Below, in pieces: positions 45,207-57,600 of a stretch of DNA of 64,000 nucleotides (position 1 is its first letter; each line of letters begins with the position of its first letter). A program made the position numbers and the translations under genes. The notes under the pieces are model-generated. The model was not told the DNA's origin. It saw nothing but the letters and a program-made list of their open reading frames with translations, and ran no database searches. Source of the DNA: Erythrophleum ivorense (Eukaryota > Streptophyta > Magnoliopsida > Fabales > Fabaceae); NCBI GenBank assembly GCA_026724425.1, contig JAIUCV010000076.1, positions 5,107,501-5,171,500 of the forward strand, in the 5' to 3' direction.

Positions 45207-47400
45207 ATGTCTTGGTGCACGATCGAGTCGGATCCCGGTACGTTACTCTCCTTCGTATTGCTTTATTTCTCTCGCGATGGAGAATATAGTGGAATGATGG
45301 AGTTGGGTTTGTGCTCAAACTGATTCTTACTGCATTGAATGGCTAATTAGAAATTAAATTTCGATGCTTTAGATGTTAAATCTTAGTTTGATTTGATTAA
45401 AAAGGTGTGCAATTTATGTTCTCAGTGATGCTCTTACGCTCTGTGAGTTTTTGAGTTGATGTGAGAGTATGTGAATGAACCTATTTGAGTGGGTTTGGTA
45501 CTATTGGTTACTATGTTAATCATGGAACATTATCTCAAACTTTCATAAGGTTATTTGACTTCAAATCTTAGGATTTGAAGATCTGATAGTAGCTTATAGT
45601 TGATTCACATCCGGGTTTGGATGAGATTTGAGCTTATAAAGTAAGAAAAATTGTTAAATGGTTCTGTACACTGAAACTGTGTTTAGTCTGCTCTGTTGAT
45701 AATCTCTATGGTTATATATTTATCACACTGTATATCAATCTTTTATGTTCTTGCTTATGTTTGTGTATATATGTGCGCAAGTACAGGTGTATTCACTGAA
45801 CTCATTCAACAAATGCAAGTGAAAGGAGTGCAGGTAATATATCTGTTTTAGTTGTCATTTTTTGGGTATAGAGTGATGCATATTCTTGCGTTATACATGT
45901 GGTTGGACTCTATCAAGTCCTGTCTCTCTCTCTCTTGAGAATCTAAGAAGTAGAAAGTATAGGAATGGTGTTGCATTGTGCTTCTTGCCGTTAGTTGCCA
46001 TGTATAGTCTTAAAGTTTTTGTAAAATTTATCCTGAAGCAGAAGTATGTGAACTTTTTTCTTCTGTTTTTCTTGCTCATGTCCTTTAGTTACCTTCTGAA
46101 CTAAGTGTCTGAGTTGTTTCATGTATGTTTTGTCATATAACCTTTATCCATGCTCGTTCGTTTTGGATTTCCAAATGCTTCCTCTGCAGATGAAATTGGC
46201 TATTTGCAGCGGTTTCTTGTGTCAGCTTTTACCACTTGCTTTGGATTATTCCAATCTCTTTTGATTTCTACTCGTGTTCTGTAGGTTGAAGAATTGTATT
46301 CTCTGGATATTGACTCTCTCAATAACCTCAGGTGAGTATTTACATTAGAAGTGTATTGCTCCTCCTAAAGTTTATGTGCTTGTTATTTTGGATGGAACGT
46401 AATTGAGTTAGATTTTTACTTGTATGTTTCTTCTATGCTTTTGTGGCTGCCTTGTAGACCTGTCTACGGTTTGATTTTTCTTTTCAAATGGCAAGCTGGA
46501 GTAAAAGATGATCGTCCAACAATCCAAGATCCAGTTTCTAACCTTTTCTTTGCAAACCAGGTTTGAATTGCTAAACAAATGCATAAGAGTTCTTCTTTTT
46601 ATTTCAATCTCAATCTCAAGCGTTGTATACATGTATAGGTCATTAACAATGCTTGTGCAACCCAAGCGATCCTCTCTATCCTCTTGAACTCTCCTGAGGT
46701 TGACATCGGTCCTGAGCTATCGACTCTGAAAGAATTCACCAAGAACTTCCCATCTGATCTCAAGGGTTTGGCTATCAATAACAGCGACGCTATACGGGCT
46801 GCTCACAACAGTTTTGCTAGGCCTGAACCATTTGTCCCAGAGGAACAGAAAGCTGCTACGAAAGACGACGACGTTTACCATTTCATAAGCTACATTCCTG
46901 TGGACGGAGTCTTGTACGAGCTTGATGGTCTCAAGGAAGGACCTATCAGTCTTGGTCCATGCCCTGGTGACCAAACTGGTATCGAATGGCTGCAAATGGT
47001 TCAACCGGTGATCCAAGAACGGATCGAGAGGTACTCACAGAGCGAGATCAGGTTCAATCTCTTGGCTGTCATCAAAAACAGGAAGGATATCTACACGGAG
47101 GAACTCAAGGAGCTTCAGAAGCAGAAGGAACAGATGTTGCAGGAGATGGCTGGTTCTGACAAAAGCGGCGCAGAAGCATTTGAGCTGTTGATTGGTGAGG
47201 TGAACAGTGGGATCGAGGCTGTGAGTGATAAGATTGTAATGGAGGAAGAGAAGTTCATGAAATGGAGAACAGAGAACATTAGGAGGAAGCACAACTACAT
47301 TCCGTTTTTGTTCAACTTTCTCAAACTTCTTGCGGAGAAGAAACAGTTGAAACCTCTGATTGAGAAGGCCAAGAAACAGAAAACAGAAAGCTCCACTTGA
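45207..47400 (+). CDS. UCH2: ubiquitin C-terminal hydrolase UCH2 (UCH37/UCHL5 type)
   Basis: Five GT-AG exons (45207-45237, 45787-45833, 46285-46331, 46458-46560, 46639-47400) give 329 residues starting MSWCTIESDPG. The peptidase C12 domain covers about 1-225, with oxyanion Gln76, catalytic Cys82 (NNACATQA), His157 (VYHFISY) and Asp172 (YELDGL). The C-terminal half is coiled and charged, ending in the UCH37-like tail RRKHNYIPFLFNFLKLL. The human counterpart binds the proteasome and INO80 and trims ubiquitin; in Arabidopsis, UCH1 and UCH2 affect shoot architecture and auxin responses. The length and sequence match Arabidopsis At1g65650 from memory. It is complete, without stops. A Helitron ends about 350 bases upstream, which may limit or alter the promoter. 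Confidence 0.95.
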
Positions 47401-48348
47401 GGAAAAGTAGAGACCGTCCTTTGTCTATGCGTTTAAAAACTTGGTTTTCTTGCTCTCACCAAATCACTTCACACATTCTCTTTCGCCGTTAAGTCTTTTG
47501 TATTCTGATTTTTATCACAGAAGAAATAGATTCTCTAGATTCAAGTTGACTCCCAATGGTTTTGTTACGTTTCTTGTTTAACATGCAAAGTTCTGTAGCT
47601 GAAGATTATAAATGGATTGAAATAATAAGAAATCAAACAACTGCTCTCAACTGCTCTCAACTGCTCTCACGTTCACAAATGATACATGTGTTCTTTTTCC
47701 TAATGTGAACAACATCTATTAATTGTTAGACGCAAGCACAAAAGACTTTAAAATCCATTCAGGAAAGTAGATTGAGCTTTGTGTTAGATGCAGAGTCTTT
47801 AGTGGTTGTTTGGTTCTTTGCTCCTATCATTTCAAGAACATACATTCTTTCTTTAGGTATACACACTTGATTTGTGGGTTCTTGAAAACACTTTAGGTGC
47901 AATTAATGTATCCTATCGTTCCTCTTGCTTCTATCAGCAATCAAAATGATTTCCTTCTTCTCACAGAGCTTAGCAAGGCCAAAGTCAAACTATTGTTTCT
48001 CTGTTGTATTTCCTTGGAGGTCACTCAATAGGATTAAAACATACATAGATGAAGGGTTATTGTATGACAAACTTACCACTAAGTTGATGCTTTAGTTTTT
48101 ATCCCCTACTCAATGTCACATAAATTATAATTTACTCACTAAATCACAAGTGTTGTTCGAACGAAGAATTGTTTGTTGATCAGAAATTGATAGAAAGCAA
48201 ATCCAGAGACATAATAGAATACATATCGAAAACCCACCAAGGAGTAAAGTATAATTAATAAAAATCACATTTTTTCCTGTTTGAGAAAAAACCCATATCA
48301 TTTGACTTGGCAGAAAGGAAAAAGAATAAGAAACTAAAAAACTAATCT
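47401..48348. other. intergenic region between UCH2 and the DEG pseudogene
   Basis: This holds the 3' flank of UCH2, with an AATAATAA-type AT-rich stretch near 47625. Three tandem copies of CTGCTCTCAA-like 10-mers lie at 47641-47670. The two genes converge here. No gene is seen. Confidence 0.5.
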
Positions 48349-50360
48349 TCATTTTTTTGTTGGCTTATATTGGAGGTCCTTAGACATGGCCGTTGGTATT
48401 CCATAACGTTTTAAAATCTTAGGAATGATGTTTTTCGCAGATTCGTGGCTGGTGATGATGATGGTATTATCATTTTCTAAGTCCAATCTCAAATTCTCTG
48501 TGGGACATTCTTCTATGAGCTGGCGTAAATGCTTCAGATTCTCCACTCGTACTCCGTTCACTTTCTTTACCTGTTACCACCAGAAATATAAAAAGAAAAA
48601 CAACGTTTAAGAGAGTACAACTATTATAATCAATAAAAACATGATTTGAGAACAGACGTTACCTGTCCAAAAAAAAAAAAAAAAAAACAAATTATGATGC
48701 TTGAAATGTTTGTTATATCTGTTAGAAGCATTAACATATATTATCATTCTTACTAACAACTCAACATGACAAAACTTTAAAATAAAGAAAAATTTTGGTT
48801 ATGGTAGCAGGTTTAACGACCAAGTGTCATTGGTGAATGTGAGAATATCCCACAGACTTGGATCACTCCACTCATTGCCAATTGGTTTTGAGTTGGATGT
48901 ACAAGAAACTTAACAGAGAAATACGAAAGGTTTTAGGACTGAGTGACGTTTGAGACAGGACCATAAAAAATTATGTGTTCCTGGACAAGAAAGAAAAAAC
49001 AGACCTGAGAAATTACGACGATCTGTCCATCAGCTTTTTTGGGCATATTTTGTAATACACTGTCCTCAATGCCAGAAGCGTCAATGTATGGCTTAGTGAG
49101 ATGCAAAAAGACGTCAATGTATGTAATAACTTGTTTGCTTGTCAAATTCATACGCTGGAATAAGTGGTTGCACCTACGTACAGTTAATAGATAACGACAC
49201 AAAGTGTGAACATAGCCAATATATTTAGAAATAATGTAACAAAACTAATTAAGATATCAAAGAGACAATGGACGTTGATTCACTTACGGGTTTTGTGTTG
49301 ATATTGAATTCATGATGTTTCCCCTCTCGTAGACTTTTAGTGATATTGTTTCACCTGGTTTCTTCATTGAAACCAAATGTTGTAGTTTATTCGTTCGTTC
49401 TTCCGAAAACTATATAACTGTAAACAAACAAAAAACATAAACATGTCAACTAATCTAACCGACAAATCCAGGTTGAACAAAATTATATACATATATATAT
49501 ATAGTACAAATGTTACCTGTCTCGTCATTTCCTATTGGAACGCCGTCGACTGAGAGAAGAACATCATCTTTTTTTCAGAATATTGTAAGAACTCGATAAC
49601 GGGTTTATTCTTTTAATTAGAAATCCTGTCATTTCAGTGGTCATCTTGAAGTAATTACGGATTAAAGCGTTCTCCATATGCTGACACCATATACCCAACG
49701 AACAAAACCCGTTGAATCCACCATTTTCTTTAACACGAGATATGAAGTGCTTAACTACTGGAGTTGGGATAATGTAGCTGCATATGAAAATCACCAAACA
49801 TTTAAAAAAATGACTCAAAATATTGAAAGATTTGTGCAGTTTCAATCAACTGACCCTGTATTCTCTAAAGATGAAAGACCTTGAAACGCTACACCAACAA
49901 CTTTGTTTTCCATGAATACTGGACCACCACTGTTTCCAGAATTGATAGCCGCATCGATTTGTATTGTCATTAGCTTAGCTTTGCTGTGAGAATATTTTGT
50001 AACTTCAACTCTTGAGACTATACCTTTCGTAATCGAAATGTTGTCACCACCTGCAAGTGAGCACCATAACATAAATCAATAGTAATTTTTTAGCACCAAA
50101 AATAAATCAGTAGTTGTTATAGAAGAAGAGATGAATTGGTTGTGTTCTTATTCATGAGTACAACTTGGAGAGCAAGCTGGTATAACGCCCCGACCGCCCA
50201 TCCCGGTGAGTCACCCACGCCCTCTCTCGGCCCGTGGGCCTCTCCCCTGTCCGACGGTCGGTCCGTTATTTTTGAGAGGCTCTACCGACTTGTTTACTAT
50301 CCCTGCAATCAACACCCGACCTTTCCCCATGTTTTGGCCTCACTTACACGGTTCCGCAGA

Positions 50361-50427
50361 CCACTTCCCGGAAGGTCACCCATCCTTCCACTACTCCAGC
50401 CCAAGCACGCTTAACTCTGGAGTTACT
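50361..50427 (-). other. 5S rRNA-like domain in Cassandra LTR (left)
   Basis: The minus strand matches the 5S rRNA region from the ACTCC..AGTTAAGCG loop to GGGTGACC and CCGGGAAGT. It is part of an LTR, not a ribosomal gene. A second copy is in the other LTR at about 50828-50902. Confidence 0.85.
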
Positions 50428-50827
50428 TATGGGCTTTTGACCGAAAAGGTAAGTGCACTTTGTTGACATAGGTAGCCAAATCAATTCTCTTAAGCCTCTC
50501 CTCATTTATCACAAACCGGGATGTTACAATTCACCCTCACTCATTGCGCGCAACGTCCTCGTTGCGCACCTGGATCGTCACCCACTGACGGTGTGAGTCA
50601 ATGCCACTCCACTTGACTCCACACTCACGTCTGGGTTCGGCTCTGATACCAAATTATAACGCCCCGACCGCCCATCCCGGTGAGTCACACACGCCCTCTC
50701 TCGGCCCGTGGGCCTCACCCCTGTCCGACGGTCGGTCCGTTATTTTTGAGAGGCTCTACCGACTTGTTTACTATCCCTGCAATCAACACCCGACCTTTCC
50801 CCATATTTTGGCCTCACTTACACGGTT

Positions 50828-50902
50828 CCGCAGACCACTTCCCGGAAGGTCACCCATCCTTCCACTACTCCAGCCCAAGCACGCTTAACTCTGGAGTTAC
50901 TT
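50828..50902 (-). other. 5S rRNA-like domain in Cassandra LTR (right)
   Basis: Same domain as at 50361. This LTR is the 5' LTR in the element's orientation, so its pol III boxes could start transcription of the element. Confidence 0.85.
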
Positions 50903-52604
50903 ATGGGCCTTTGACCGAAAAGGTAAGTGCACTTTGTTGACATAGGTAGCCAAATCAATTCTCTTAAGCCTATCTTCATTTATCACAAACCGGGATGTTA
51001 CACAATGCATCAATGATTGCGTTCTTATATTACCACCTCTAATTTCTCACTTGAGTTCTTGAAATAAAACTTGTTGATCTTTGACTTTGACATTATTCAT
51101 CCATATTCATATTCATATTTTATGTATTGATTTTCTTACTCAGTATAGGATATTCACTTCAGGGAATAGATCAATTAGACAAGATTCATGATTTTCAGTA
51201 TTTTCTTAAAATAATTTCTCAAACTTTCTTTCATGATATTATGTCTGCAGGACAACACTATTTGTCTAAGATTAGAGTATGCCTTTTAGTATATCTACAT
51301 CATTGATATTCTCTTCCCATAATCTTCAAGATAATTAATGATTATTTACAGACTTCAGGTCTTATAATCTTATATGCAAATACTTATATAAGCTTTAGCT
51401 AATGTCGCATTATAGTCATCATACTTTTTCTTAGATTTACGTATAGAACTTCTATAATCAAATAGAATATATTCATATAAAATATTATAGAAAGAGAAAT
51501 TATTAAACTATATATATATATATATAAACAAAATATAGTAAAGAAAAATTACTAATAACAATAACAAGTCATCTCATTATCATTTCATGTGACAAATTCA
51601 ATTTAAAAATAAAATAAAATAATAACATATTGGATATCATTAAAAATAATACTTCAAGTCAAGTATGCTGGACAATAATATTTTCTTATAGACTTCAAGT
51701 CATGTGATTTTATAATACAATCACTTTCTTTAGATTACTCTTTACATTATATCACTTCTAGTGATTATTCATTTTCTTTAGATTTATTTATATCACTTCT
51801 GGTGATTAATCCTTTTCTTTAGATTAGTTTATAATCAATTATTTGATTTTAATATCATCAAAAATATGATGATAGATAAATCTGTATATTTGTAAAATAT
51901 ATGATCTACACATATGATATAAAAAATGATAATAATATCATAAAATAAAATAATTCAATCATTCTATCAATTATTTAATGATTTTCTAACAAATAAAATA
52001 ATAAAATAACAATATCTTTGGTTTGAGAAAATGATCGAAACCAATTTAAGATAATCAAACCAAATATATCCCAACTAAATCATATTAAATTGTGAAAATT
52101 ATATCGGTTTCTTTGCACAAACTTCTATGGCTTTAAGCAAATCAAGTTACGAAATCAAATTATAAACTTTGATGATAATCAAATTATAGTGATGATTGAT
52201 TGCGTAAAATGAGTCTTACTAATCAAATTAACCATGGTCAAACATATGGTTGATTCTAGACAATAAAAAGATAATGGGTTTCGATCAATGACGAAGCAAT
52301 TTTCAAGCAATAAAGCACATGACAAAACCATTAAAATTATGACCCAAATATACTATCATGTTTAGATTAAATGCAATCAACGAAAAGATCAAACATGATT
52401 TGACTCTAATCAGTTTATTTTGAACAAATCAAGTATGACATATTATTATTTTACAAACATAGATCTACTGTATATGGTGATGGTTTCAGATTCTAAACCA
52501 GAATTTATATTTGGATTTGAATTATAAAAATTGTGAACACAAACCAACAATTGAAGCCAAACCAAACAATAAATCAATAAGCAATATAAACCCAGAAAAA
52601 TAAT

Positions 52605-52981
52605 GGGGGGTGTATTGAACTTGGCGTTTAAGATGATTTTAACTGATTTGATTTAAAATGACAAATCCTCTGTTATTCAAACATAAATTTTAAAAAGTAG
52701 TTAAAAATCCAGTGTTATTGAACTGGTGATTTTCAAATCCACTTTAAAATCCAGTGTTATTTGAAATAATTTAAGTAATAAATTTTAGGTGATTTCAAGT
52801 GATTTTAGAGTTATTTGGAGGGATTTCATTGTTAAAAACATAACAATCCAAATCTCATGGTTTTATGTGAGATTCTAGAGTGATTTCATTAAAATCATAA
52901 CAACTTCTCTAAAATCACCTTAAATCATCTAAAAATGAAATCACCCCAAATCACTTCAAATCTCAATTTCAATACATCCTC
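52605..52981. mobile_element. MITE-like inverted-repeat element
   Basis: The left end GGGGGGTGTATTGAACTTG and the right end (inverted) GAGGATGTATTGAAATTGAG match over a core GGATGTATTGAA. The interior is rich in GATTT repeats in both orientations (AAATCCAGTGTTAT, GATTTCAAGTGATTTTAG). It is 377 bases and non-coding. The target duplication is not clear, so the superfamily is open. Confidence 0.5.
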
Positions 52982-54653
52982 GAAACCTCAAGTATGGTGG
53001 TCTTCATTAACGAAGAATTTTCAAATTCATTGGGAGCAACAAAGCATAAATCAAATCGAGTACTTAGATTAATATATTAAAATATGAGTCGGTGAGTGTG
53101 ATATCTAATGAACAAAACGAATTAGCTAATTCTCATAAATGAAATAAACCAATAAGTCATATATGATAAAAGTGGCTGAACACGATAACTTAGATCGGTA
53201 TATTAAAATATGTTACCTTGTGGATTGATATTAAGAACCAGGAGTTGATAGATAAACATGATTCTTAATATCCCGAAGAACAAGAAAAACTAAAATCTAA
53301 AACTATACCTTTTAGCTCAGACGGCTAGGGTTTCGTGCTGATAACGTGTTATAGAAGAAGAGAGAATAAGAGAAGAGATGAATTGGTTGTGTTCTTATTC
53401 ATGAGTAAGAAATCTTTTATATAGGGATACAAGACAAGGGTTTCCCTAGAGAGGAAGTACAACTTGGAGAGCAAGCTGGGCTTTTCTAGAATATGGACCG
53501 ATAATGAGCATCCATATAAACTTAAATAATCATAACAGTAGTCATTTTTTTAGCACTTTACATAAATCAACACTACAGGAAAAAGGGTATTCTTAGCACT
53601 TTACATAAATCCGACGATATTTGCAAATAATAAAACGAAACCATGGTCATTTAGTGGTTTTAGTCTATTATTTTCCTATACTCAAAACAATAATCTAAAT
53701 TTTACCTCCAGGATATCCAACAACAAACACAGTTTCGTAGAGAGATGGTACGTCTCCGAGGTCCAAGGGCTTCATATCTTCCCAAAACTTCTTGCAGTTG
53801 ATTTTTAAAATGGCCAAATCCCAATCATGACCAACTGCCTCAACTTTTGCTTTGTACTTTGTTGGTGAACCGTGCTTTCTGACTTGCACGTATGTGTGAT
53901 CAGCCACTACATGAGCGTTCGTTAGAATCTTGTTTCTTGAGATAAAGACTATATTTTGAGATAAAGACTATATTGCAAACCCTACATCAATTACAAGCCA
54001 AGATAATAAGATATGAATTAAACTATACAAAGAAAGAAGAAAAACAGATAAAGGTACATAACATATTGAGATAAAGACTATACATTAGTTAGATAATGAC
54101 TACATTAGTTTAGATAAACATGACTTTAGCTTATTCTAGTTCTAATAGGAATATATTTCTATCTAAATAAGGATTCTTGTATAAATACTTCTCTTCATCA
54201 TTGTTAATAGGAAGAATTTCATTCATAAGTTATTTCATAACAGTTAGCATTATTAAATTACCAAGAAAACACATACATTGGGTCAGTGACATAGGAGAAG
54301 CTTATGAGATATAATAGTTATCCAAAAAATTAGGGTTTCTCGGATGTAGCTTTCACAAAAATACCGAATACAAGAGAACATGATCTCATTCGTAAATATT
54401 TGATAATTAATCTAATTCCAAATGCATCAACACATAAGCTTTATTCCTACATATGAATATTTTGAAAATATACAAAATAAATGTTAGCAAAAGAGAGATA
54501 TGTGACATATATATTGATTAGTACCAGAGCCACTTTTTTGTTGCGGCAGCCTTTTTTGCCAAGGTTGTAAAACGCTGGACTTGGTAGATTCGCAAAAGAC
54601 TTTCACCACCGAGTTAAGCGCCAAATCGAAAACGGAATCCTTTAGGTTTAGAC

Positions 54654-57600
54654 TAGGTCTGGGCATATTACCCAAACCCGACGACCCGAACCGGAACCGA
54701 CCCGAAAAAACCGGTTCAGATCGGGTTTGGGTATTGGGCTTTTACCCTATTGGGTCAGTTTCATTTGGACCCGTGGGTATCGGGTCGGGTCGGGTTTTTA
54801 CCCGAAACCCGATGGGTACCCGAAAATTTTACAACGCCACTTTTAGTTATTATTCCTTTACACTTTACCTTCCCGAGAAAAAATACGCCTTCGTCTCTCC
54901 CACTTCCCTGCAAATCGGCAATCGCGTTTATACTTTATAGTTGCATGCAATCCTTTTCCCGAAATCACAAACTGGAAACCTTACAGAACCATTCGACGGC
55001 ATCTTCTCCACCTTCGGAGACCTCTCGAAATCGATCGAAGGTATTCAATTGATCCAGAATCTGTTTTTTTTTTTTTCCGGTAAATATAGCTTGCTCTTCT
55101 TCGTTTTCGTTTTGTTTGATGAGATTTGTGATTGTCTTTGTCTTTGGTGATTGTGTACTTGCCCTTCAAGCACCGTCTTCTTTGTTTTGATTTCTGATTT
55201 CTGTTATTGATTTTTGATTCTACTTGTTTGCTTTGCTCCCGATTGTGATAAAGGCTGTAGTAAGATGTGAATTGTGAATCATAATATTAGTTGTCTAGAC
55301 TCTGGATGCCTGGAAATTCTGGATTTTTGGTTGCTAGTCATTACAAAGTCGGATAATTTCTTCGTGATAGTCCTTAAAATCCTGGAAATTGAAAACTTTT
55401 GCTGCCTTGATGAATGTGGATTAGTTTCGTGCTGTTTTTGACTTTGTTTATGTTATATGTGACTTTGGATTCTAGTTAAACTATGTTCTTATAGCTCATT
55501 CCTCATTGCCTCATTCTTGTTAGTTTGTCTGTGACTTAAACTCTGTTTCAACTTTACAGAAATCACATTCTTCTTCTCTTCTTTCTACGTATGGTTTAGT
55601 TTCTTGACTGTTTCAAAAATGTATTCTCTGTAACTGAATTCTCTGTATTCTCTGTTTCAAAAATCACTTTGCATTAACCTTCTTTTGTTTTGGTTCTTGG
55701 GTTTATGTTTTCTAAAATGCGATATTAATTTTGATCAATGCAGATGGCGTCTTGTGAAAGTGAAGAGTATGATGTCGACCTTGAAACACCAACAGGATCA
55801 AAACGGAAAAACAAAAGCAAGCGGAAAGAAGTGGAATCAGAAGATGATGATGATGATGTTGAGATACCTCCAAGTGGACAACAACAGAAGAAAGGCAAAA
55901 AGAAAAAAGCAGAAGGAGACAGCGGTTCTAAGTCAGGGTCAGGGAGTAAGAGGTCTTGGGTTTGGGAACACTTCATCCCAAAGAAAGAGAATAAAGACGT
56001 AGGCAACTGTAAGCACTGTACAAAAGAGATGGTCATTGCAACAAGGTCGGGCACATCCAGCATGAAGAAGCATCTACTTCAAGCCTGCACACATTTCAAA
56101 CTGTGGAGTGCTGCTAATAATTACACCAAGGGTAAAACTCAGACTATTATACCGAATGATGGTGATATGAGGCTGTGTAAGGTGTCTGAAAAGGTGGTCA
56201 GGCAAGCTTCTAACGAGATGCTGGTGTTGGCTGAGCTACCTTTGGCATTTATAGAGAGCTTAGCGTGGAAGCATTTTTGCACTATGGCGGATCTGCATAA
56301 GCCACACTCGAGAAGAACAGCCACAAGAGATATTGTGGAGATGTTTGTGAAAAAGAAGCAAGCCATGAAGAAGATTCTCGGAGATAACCAACAGAGGCTT
56401 TCACTCACCACAGATATATGGGTTTGTCCACCAACAGGAGCTAGTTACATGGTAATTACAGCTCATTTCATTGATGTCTGGTGGAATTTGAAGAAGCTCA
56501 TCATAGGGTTTAAGAATGTCTACGACCACAAAGGAGCTACAATTTGTAAGGTACTCGTTGACTGCTTGGCCGAGTGGGATATCAAGAAGATCTTCTCCAT
56601 CACAGTTGACAATGCCACTGCAAACAGCTCAGCCTTAGACGATTTCCAAGAAGAATTCCAGCAGCTTAATGGAGATGAAGCTCTAGTCTTGAATGGTGCG
56701 TATCTGCATTTACGGTATGCTACACATATAATCAACCTGATTGTGAAGGAAGGTTTGCTGGAGATAGTCGACAATGTGAGTGCTATTCGCAATGGGATTT
56801 ACTTTGTGAGGTCTTCAACGCCTAGGCTGAAATCATTTGAGGTTTGTGTAGAATCAGGGAGAGTTCAAAGTGGAAGCTTACCTTTGGATGTGAAGACCAG
56901 ATGGAATTCTACTTATCTTATGCTAGAACAAGCTTTGAAGTTCCGAGCTGCGTTTGACAAGATGGCAGGTAATGATTTGCCTTACTTTGCTTACTTCAAA
57001 GACATTGTTGGACCACCAACTAGAGCTGATTGGGAAGCGGTTGATAGGTTAGTCCAGTTCCTAATTATATTTTACAAGGCAACAATTGTGCTTTCGGCTT
57101 CAAATTCTCCATGCTCTCACAAGCTGTATCATGCGATAGTAACTCTTACAAAGAACATAACTATGCTACATACTAATGCTGGTTCAGATGCAGCTTTGCG
57201 TGAGAAAGCTATGTTAATGTTTAGTAAGTTAGAAAAATACTGGAATCCATTTGATAAGAGGGTAAAGATGAATAAGTTAGTGTTTGTAGCTGCTGTTTTT
57301 GATCCATGCAAGAAGATGAAGTTTGTGCAAGGATGTTTCGATAAGCTTTATGGTAAAGATAGTGCTCAGGCTGTTGGTCTTTCTGCTGAAGTTATAGAGA
57401 TCCTTAGGAATCTATTTGATGAGTATAAGATGATAGCGAACAAGGTTAGAGATGAGTCAGTGACATCTACTTCTGCTTACTCGAGTGAAGGAGTTTCTCA
57501 GTCCCAAGATATGTCTGTTGATGAAGTTTCTCAGAAAACTGTTATTGGAAATGGTCTTCATTACGAAAGTATGAATGACCTTTACAATGAGCTTGTCCAA

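Larger units (their letters stand above)
50181..51002 (-). mobile_element. Cassandra TRIM retrotransposon with 5S-like LTRs
   Basis: Two near-identical LTRs (about 50181-50527 and 50656-51002; minus strand TGTAACATCCCGG to GGGCGTTATA) flank only about 128 bases. Beside the minus-strand 5' LTR is TGGTATCAGAGC, the tRNA-iMet primer site (about 50640-50651). Each LTR contains, on the minus strand, AGTTAAGCGTGCTTGGGC and GGATGGGTGACC, the 3' half of plant 5S rRNA with its pol III internal promoter boxes. This combination defines Cassandra. There is no coding capacity. No clear 5-bp flank duplication is visible. Confidence 0.9.
50115..53537 (-). mobile_element. short non-autonomous LTR element in a DEG intron
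   Basis: The ends TGTTAT...ATAACA are flanked by the perfect duplication GTAGT (50110-50114, 53538-53542). The right LTR is 53347-53537 (191 bp) and includes a TATATAG box. Inside it the minus strand reads GTTATCAGCACGA, a primer site seen in many plant copia elements. The left LTR (50115-50180) has lost two internal pieces and is cut off by Cassandra. The roughly 2.3-kb interior (51003-53346) has no reading frame above noise, so it depends on proteins from elsewhere. Confidence 0.75.
48349..54653 (-). pseudogene. DEG/HtrA serine protease (DEG3/DEG4-like), disrupted
   Basis: Exons on the minus strand: 54653-54525 (VFDLALNSVVKVF, VLQPW), 53948-53706 (TNAHVVADH with the catalytic His; HDWDLAIL with Asp; VFVVGYPGG), 50050-49855 (GDNISITKG; catalytic Ser in NSGNSGGPVF), 49777-49517 (YIIPTPVVKHF, HMENALIRN), 49417-49288 (LVSMKKPGE), 49173-49006 (MPKKADGQIVVIS), 48570-48349 (VNGVRVENLKHLRQLI, PDZ-like end). 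An extra A in the A7 run near 49570 shifts frame in the fourth exon, and there are further shifts in the fifth and sixth. The N-terminal targeting exon is not found; a hAT element sits at 54654. Intron 50051-53705 holds two other elements. Adjacency to UCH2 matches Arabidopsis DEG3/DEG4 from memory. Confidence 0.85.

Noticed and set aside
50361..50902. 5S rRNA genes
   Set aside because: Only the 3' half of 5S is present, twice, each inside a Cassandra LTR with flanking LTR sequence and primer site.
53572..53640. Truncated CACTA terminus (CACTACAGGAAAAAGGG) in the DEG intron
   Set aside because: A single end without a partner or target duplication. It overlaps a small local duplication of TTAGCACTTTACATAAATC, so chance or an old remnant cannot be separated.
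53940..53975. Duplicated TATAGTCTTTATCTCAA at a DEG splice acceptor
   Set aside because: It creates two AG acceptors 19 bases apart, but the gene is already a pseudogene, so alternative splicing has no clear consequence.
54078..54241. Possible solo LTR in a DEG intron (TATAAATACTTCTC, ending TTTCATAACA)
   Set aside because: The promoter-like box and end are suggestive, but I could not find a matching TG start with a target duplication.
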